Below, in pieces: positions 5,177 through 8,106 of a stretch of 8,106 nucleotides of DNA. Every line of letters begins with the position of its first letter. The first letter of the stretch is position 1. The stretch is from Pirellulales bacterium (GTDB lineage Bacteria; Planctomycetota; Planctomycetia; Pirellulales; Thermoguttaceae): contig JAUWHT010000256.1 of assembly GCA_030605745.1 (NCBI GenBank), forward strand, positions 1-8,106, in the 5' to 3' direction. The notes beneath the pieces were generated by a model that was not told the DNA's origin, ran no database searches, and saw only the letters and a list, made by a program, of their open reading frames with translations. The translations under genes were made by a program, and so were the position numbers.

Positions 5177-5205
5177 ATTCTACAAAATGCCTTTTCTTGT
5201 GTCAA
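5177..5205 (-). promoter_or_regulatory. Transposase promoter built into the element end
   Basis: On the minus strand a perfect TTGACA (5200-5205) and TAGAAT (5177-5182, five of six) are exactly 17 bases apart. The -35 box is part of the terminal hairpin arm. Six bases separate the -10 box from the ATG at 5170, so transcription would begin at about the A of the start codon. The deleted copy keeps the same boxes and spacing (2267-2272 and 2244-2249). Confidence 0.6.
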
Positions 5206-5278
5206 TAATGGTTCCTGACACCTTTCCACCCATTTTCATCAACTTGTGAAGCCGTTCGATGACCGTTCGTCGAGCCAT
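5180..5278 (-). pseudogene. 5' remnant of a gene cut by the RAYT element
   Basis: The ATG at 5278 has GGAGA ten bases upstream and lies 79 bases after the rsmA stop on the same strand. Eighteen native codons (MARRTVIERLHKLMKMGG) read as a basic, helical N-terminus. They then run into the transposon end at 5222 and stop at 5180. I do not recognise the peptide and found no continuation beyond the left end of the element (below 4477). A chance ORF is possible, but the ribosome-binding site and position favour a real truncated gene. Confidence 0.4.
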
Positions 5279-5356
5279 GATCTTGGCTCTCCGGTGCACG
5301 ACGAGCAGTGTCTTCGAGTGGTTGACACCTCGCGGCGGCTAAACGTTCAGGCGGCG

Positions 5357-6265
5357 TCAATCGGTCACCTCCGCCCGGACGGCCTCGCACAGGGCCAGCA
5401 TCGTGTCTACGTCGAGTTGTTCGGCCCGAGCATTGCCCTCGATACCGGCTTCGACCAGGATCGCGTCGACTTCGGGTTTGCCGAGACGTTTTTTGAAGGC
5501 ACTGAGCAATTCGGAGCGGAGGAACTTGCGGCGGTGGAAGAACATCGCCCGAACGAAACTGTGAAAAAAGTCCCTGTCTGGAATCCTCCCGCGCAACGAC
5601 TCGTCCAGCGTAATTTGGATGATGGCCGAGTAGACTTTCGGGCGCGGCCAGAACACCGTCGGCGGCAACACACGCACGATCTCCACCCGGCACTGGCTTT
5701 GCACCCAGATGCTTAGCGCCCCGTAGTCCTTGGTGCCCGGGCGAGCGACGATCCGGTCGGCCAGTTCCTTCTGGATGGTGACGGTCATCGACTGCGGCGG
5801 GCCGTCGACGGCCAGCAGGTTGCTCAGGATCGGCGTGGCCACGTTGTACGGCAGATTCGAGACCAGCTTCAGCCGCCGGCTCGGCGCAGCGTTGAGGCGA
5901 TTGGCCACCACCTCGAGCATCGCCGGATCGAGCCGGTTCTTGTTCTTCAAGGCGTCGACTTGCAGCAAGGTGACGTTGTCCAGGCCGAGCAACTCCTCGC
6001 CGGCCAACTGGAACAACTGCCGGTCGATCTCGACGCTGACCACGGCGGCCGCCTGCCGGGCCATCGAGCGCGTCAAGGAACCGGTGCCGGTACCCACCTC
6101 CAACACCACGTCGTCTTTGCATAACCCGGCAGTCTCCAGTAGTAGCCGCTGGAGGTTCAGGTCGATTAAGAAGTTCTGACCAAAGCGCGTATACGGCCGG
6201 ATGCCCGCCTCCTCGAAACGCCGCCTCAAAAACGACAACGTCTGGTTGCGCGTACTAAACCGCAA
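5357..6265 (-). CDS. rsmA: 16S rRNA (adenine(1518)-N6/adenine(1519)-N6)-dimethyltransferase
   Basis: RsmA (KsgA) dimethylates two adjacent adenines near the 3' end of 16S rRNA during late small-subunit assembly, using S-adenosylmethionine. Numbering from the chosen start, GQNFLID is at 29-35, the SAM-binding EVGTGTG at 56-62, acidic E79 in VEID, D104 in QVDAL, the catalytic NLPY at 137-140, FWPRPKV at 205-211, and FFHRRKFLR at 242-250. The 302-residue length is slightly above the family norm, with an extra segment before NLPY. No ATG is available. TTG at 6265 has GAGGG eight bases upstream; TTG at 6301 (314 residues) lies in an AT-rich repeat and has worse spacing, so I prefer 6265. It follows ribE by about 57 bases and is likely in the same transcript. 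Confidence 0.93.
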   Translation of the reverse strand: MRFSTRNQTLSFLRRRFEEAGIRPYTRFGQNFLIDLNLQRLLLETAGLCKDDVVLEVGTGTGSLTRSMARQAAAVVSVEIDRQLFQLAGEELLGLDNVTLLQVDALKNKNRLDPAMLEVVANRLNAAPSRRLKLVSNLPYNVATPILSNLLAVDGPPQSMTVTIQKELADRIVARPGTKDYGALSIWVQSQCRVEIVRVLPPTVFWPRPKVYSAIIQITLDESLRGRIPDRDFFHSFVRAMFFHRRKFLRSELLSAFKKRLGKPEVDAILVEAGIEGNARAEQLDVDTMLALCEAVRAEVTD

Positions 6266-6275
6266 GTGTCCGACC

Positions 6276-6316
6276 CTCAATTTGCAATTTTCAATTCTCA
6301 ATTTTCAATTTGCAAT
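6276..6316. repeat. CAATTTGCAA-type AT-rich repeat between ribE and rsmA
   Basis: The run is made of CAATTTGCAATTTT and CAATTCTCAATTTT units, low in GC against its surroundings. A shorter relative (AATTTGCAATTTGC) occurs at 7961-7974. It fills the gap between ribE and rsmA and, if the upstream TTG were used, would encode the first residues of RsmA. Confidence 0.7.
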
Positions 6317-6321
6317 CCCCC

Positions 6322-6921
6322 TCATTTCCAGTCTTCAGCCTCGGCCAACCGCTGCACGTACTTGGCCAAGATGTCGGTTTCCAGATTCACCCGGCCGCCG
6401 ATTCTCAGCGTGCCCAGCGTGGTGACGGCCAAGGTGTAAGGGATCAGGGCAACACTGAACCGCTCGGGCTCGCTGTCGACGATGGTCAAGCTGACGCCGT
6501 CCACGGCGATCGATCCCTTGGGGGCCATCTGGGCGCTGAGTTGACTGGCAACCTTGAACCAAAAGGTGGACCACTCGCCTTCGTCGTGCCGCGCAAGCAA
6601 CGAGCCCACCCCGTCGATATGGCCGCTGACAAAGTGCCCGCCCAGCCGGTCGCCCACCGCCAGCGCCCGCTCGAGGTTCACCGGGCTGCCGGGCACCAGT
6701 TCTCCGAGGTTGGTCCGCGAGAGGGTTTCCGGGCCGGCCTCGAAGTGCATCGTCTCGTCGTCGGTCTCGACCACCGTCAGACAGCAGCCGTTGACGCAAA
6801 TGCTGTCGGCAACGGACGTCTCGGCTGCAATCTTCTCTTCGCGGATAATCAGCCGGCAGCCGGGCGGCTCACTACAAAGCTCCGCTACCGTGCCTAACGC
6901 TTCAACGATTCCGGAAAACAT
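6322..6921 (-). CDS. ribE: Riboflavin synthase alpha chain
   Basis: The enzyme converts two 6,7-dimethyl-8-ribityllumazine molecules to riboflavin and a pyrimidinedione, the last step of riboflavin synthesis, in the cytoplasm. The 199-residue product has the usual length and the family start MFSGIVE. Two lumazine-binding repeats follow. The first includes DSICVNGCCLTV (39-50) and the second begins near GHFVSGHIDG (95-104) and includes KGSIAVDGVSLTI (135-147). VNLETDILAKYV (178-189) is the conserved C-terminal signature. The ATG at 6921 is fixed by MFSGIVE; upstream codons in the frame are non-native. No strong Shine-Dalgarno sequence is seen. No other rib gene or FMN riboswitch is present. 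The stop lies just before the AT-rich repeat leading to rsmA. Confidence 0.95.
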   Translation of the reverse strand: MFSGIVEALGTVAELCSEPPGCRLIIREEKIAAETSVADSICVNGCCLTVVETDDETMHFEAGPETLSRTNLGELVPGSPVNLERALAVGDRLGGHFVSGHIDGVGSLLARHDEGEWSTFWFKVASQLSAQMAPKGSIAVDGVSLTIVDSEPERFSVALIPYTLAVTTLGTLRIGGRVNLETDILAKYVQRLAEAEDWK

Positions 6922-6954
6922 GGTCTGTGTAGGGGTTCGGGAGTGCGAAGGTTG

Positions 6955-6960
6955 ATTGTA
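6955..6960 (-). promoter_or_regulatory. Candidate -10 box for ribE
   Basis: TACAAT on the minus strand matches five of six -10 bases and lies 33 bases before the ribE ATG. No convincing -35 hexamer was found at normal spacing. It falls between the large inverted repeat and ribE, so ribE-rsmA could be transcribed separately from pssA. Confidence 0.3.
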
Positions 6961-6989
6961 TGCTCGGCCCAGACACGATTTGCGGCTCT

Positions 6990-7061
6990 TGTAGGAGGCG
7001 ACTCCAGTCGCCGATTGAAGTGGCTTTGGCTTACCATCGGCGACTGGAGTCACCTCCTACA
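6990..7061. repeat. 26-bp inverted repeat, strong hairpin
   Basis: The arms 6990-7015 and 7036-7061 match at 25 of 26 positions (TGTAGGAGGCGACTCCAGTC... and its complement) around a 20-base loop. The single mismatch leaves a very stable hairpin. It starts six bases past the pssA stop codon, so it may end or protect that transcript, but no T-tract follows on the minus strand. Similar TGTAGGAGG repeats are, from memory, dispersed in Pirellulales genomes, making this a REP- or MITE-like unit. Confidence 0.85.
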
Positions 7062-7066
7062 GAACC

Positions 7067-7882
7067 TTAGAACAAGGGATCTTCCTGGTGGCGGTGCTGG
7101 ACGACCTTTTCCCAGCAATAGCGCACCGGGCCGGAAAGCGCGAACGCACAGCAAATGATCGGCACCGAATAACCGCGGATGACCATCACTGCCACGATTG
7201 CAAACACCACCGCCACCACGTGCCCAAAGCTCCGTTGGCCCCGGAAAACCTGGTTCACCACGTGCGGATACGGAATCCGCGAGACCATCAACAGGGCTAC
7301 CAGCACCGCGAAGAACGGCAGGATGGTTTGCAGCACGTGGTCGATCTCGGCGGCGAAAATCAGTGGGTTGTCCTCCTTCCGCAGCGTGTAGAACATGATC
7401 GCAAAACCGGCGATCGCCGCCGCCGCCGCCGGAGACGGCAATCCGTTGAACGTCAGATGATCGTCCTCGTCGCCGGTCTCGACAGTGAACCGGGCCAACC
7501 GCAAGGCCGCACAGGCGGCAAACGCGGCGGCGATTACCCAAACCGCCTCCTTGTGCAAGTACGCAAACCGAGGACACATCTTCACCAGCAAGAACCCTGG
7601 TGCCACGCCGAACGTGACCAGGTCGCACAGGCTGTCCAATTGCGCACCGAAATCGCTGGCCGTATTCGACAACCTGGCCACGTATCCGTCCAACGCGTCG
7701 AACACCATCGCCAGAAAAATCAACCACCCGCTAAGCATCAAGTCCGTCGTGTGGGCCGGATCAACCGCCACCGAATCCGGTGCACTCACACGGGAGGCCA
7801 CCACGATCGCAAAGAACCCGCATACCAGGTTCCCCAGCGTAAACATCGTCGGAAACACGGCTATCGTTCGGATGCGTCGCAT
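7067..7882 (-). CDS. pssA: CDP-diacylglycerol--serine O-phosphatidyltransferase
   Basis: PssA joins CDP-diacylglycerol and serine to give phosphatidylserine, the precursor of phosphatidylethanolamine, in the inner membrane. The 271-residue protein starts MRRIRTIAVFPT, as in related PssA proteins. It contains the complete CDP-alcohol phosphotransferase signature: D65-G66, A69-R70, G79, D83 and D87, within FDALDGYVARLSNTASDFGAQLDSL and following residues. The downstream RLARF and FNGLPSPAAAA segments are typical of the PssA subgroup. Hydrophobic segments occur near 12-30, 50-62, 88-100, 112-125, 153-168, 185-205 and 222-255. The phosphatidylserine decarboxylase gene (psd), often adjacent, is not in the window. 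The leader before the ATG has no Shine-Dalgarno sequence and is made of short repeats. The large inverted repeat follows its stop. Confidence 0.95.
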   Translation of the reverse strand: MRRIRTIAVFPTMFTLGNLVCGFFAIVVASRVSAPDSVAVDPAHTTDLMLSGWLIFLAMVFDALDGYVARLSNTASDFGAQLDSLCDLVTFGVAPGFLLVKMCPRFAYLHKEAVWVIAAAFAACAALRLARFTVETGDEDDHLTFNGLPSPAAAAAIAGFAIMFYTLRKEDNPLIFAAEIDHVLQTILPFFAVLVALLMVSRIPYPHVVNQVFRGQRSFGHVVAVVFAIVAVMVIRGYSVPIICCAFALSGPVRYCWEKVVQHRHQEDPLF

Positions 7883-7894
7883 GGGAAGGGTTAG

Positions 7895-7978
7895 GGGAGA
7901 GTGGATAGTGGATAGTGGTCGCCGTGCTGGCGACCGCTAAACTTGGATGTTCAACTGGCAATTTGCAATTTGCGGTAG
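7895..7978. repeat. Short repeats upstream of pssA, with a hairpin
   Basis: GTGGATAGTGGATAGTGG (about 7901-7918) is a tandem GTGGATA run. It overlaps a hairpin with arms AGTGGTCGCC (7914-7923) and GGCGACCGCT (7929-7938), pairing at nine of ten positions around GTGCT. AATTTGCAATTTGC follows at 7961-7974. These match the style of the other intergenic repeats here; no promoter for pssA was recognised. Confidence 0.6.
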
Positions 7979-7982
7979 TGCC

Positions 7983-8105
7983 TCACGATGTTGGCAAGGA
8001 TTTCTTGGGTTTATAGCGGTCTAATACTGATGTTAGAACATTTTCTCGTTGTTCGGCCCAGTCCTCTCGCTGCAGGTCGCTGACATGAGCCGGATACTGG
8101 ATGTA
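7983..8105 (-). CDS. Possible C-terminal end of an unrecognised protein (partial)
   Basis: From the window edge to a TGA at 7983-7985 the minus strand stays open for 40 codons. They give YIQYPAHVSDLQREDWAEQR followed by ENVLTSVLDRYKPKKSLPTS. The balance of charged and aliphatic residues looks protein-like, but the length is short enough to arise by chance and I do not recognise the family. GC is lower than in pssA, by eye. If real, the gene lies upstream of pssA on the same strand and begins outside the window. Confidence 0.3.
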   Translation of the reverse strand, partial: YIQYPAHVSDLQREDWAEQRENVLTSVLDRYKPKKSLPTS

Positions 8106-8106
8106 C

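Larger units (their letters stand above)
4477..5222 (-). mobile_element. Complete RAYT (IS200/IS605-like) element
   Basis: The inverted ends are GGTGTCAGGAACCATTGTTG (4477-4496) and its near-complement at 5203-5222 (one mismatch). The element holds a single intact transposase gene. Right ends in this family (5199-5221) also contain an internal GTGTCA-N11-TGACAC hairpin that the left end lacks. Asymmetric ends and no recognisable target duplication fit single-strand HUH transposition. Outside the left end is a doubled A-tract (GGGCAAAAAAA twice); outside the right end there is only CCTTTCC. A deleted copy (2021-2289) and a solo end (976-1024) lie in the same window, so the family has been active in this genome. 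Confidence 0.85.

Noticed and set aside
5202..6122. Long 306-codon minus-strand frame
   Set aside because: It is an Arg/Gly/Pro-rich shadow of rsmA in another frame. rsmA itself carries all family motifs.
6921..7053. A 44-residue N-terminal extension of riboflavin synthase
   Set aside because: The extension is translated through the large inverted repeat, and the family invariably begins near MFSGIVE.
7088..7894. 268-codon plus-strand frame
   Set aside because: It lies antisense to pssA, is His/Arg/Gln-rich, and has no recognisable domain. PssA motifs on the minus strand are complete.

Overview
The window looks like a piece of a planctomycete chromosome, most like the Pirellulales group. 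This is a judgement from protein style and repeats, not a search. Three housekeeping proteins (PssA, RibE, RsmA) have the sequence character of that group. The GYF_2-domain membrane protein, the RAYT-type transposase with a long basic C-terminus, and the many short interspersed repeats fit too. No rRNA, tRNA, CRISPR array or integrase gene was seen.

Region 1 (1-1030) has no gene I can support. It holds repeats: two inverted AGCTGA-type runs, a MITE-like element (571-861) with inverted ends, and one solo end of the transposon family found later. Region 2 (1028-1990) carries a minus-strand hypothetical gene (1110-1670). Its 3' part is out of frame because of a 36-bp direct repeat, and its predicted C-terminal winged-helix domain is cut off at the solo transposon end. 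Region 3 (1990-2450) is an internally deleted 269-bp derivative of the RAYT element plus structured intergenic DNA. Region 4 (2453-4476) is a plus-strand membrane-protein gene (2576-4372). It appears to be a fusion of a GYF_2/multi-TM protein and a 90-residue membrane protein, joined across an attC-like sequence. A second, half attC-like sequence follows the stop codon, so 4086-4388 looks like one integron gene cassette. Region 5 (4477-5222) is a complete RAYT element. Region 6 (5223-8106) is a minus-strand run: pssA, ribE, rsmA, then a short 5' gene remnant ending at the RAYT element. A partial ORF enters at the right window edge.

The housekeeping run covers phospholipid synthesis (PssA), riboflavin synthesis (RibE) and ribosome maturation (RsmA). 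RibE and RsmA are close enough to be co-transcribed; a large inverted repeat and a candidate -10 box separate them from pssA. The accessory half is a mosaic built by mobile DNA.

The best candidate for something undescribed is a pair of related 5' leaders, upstream of the minus-strand hypothetical gene (1671-1798) and the GYF_2 gene (2453-2575). Both have a -10-like box, two predicted hairpins, an anti-Shine-Dalgarno CCTTTC in the second hairpin loop, and the same ribosome-binding region. The proteins downstream are unrelated. Second is the attC-like junction inside the fused gene. Third is the RAYT element end, which carries a near-consensus promoter placed to give a leaderless transposase mRNA.
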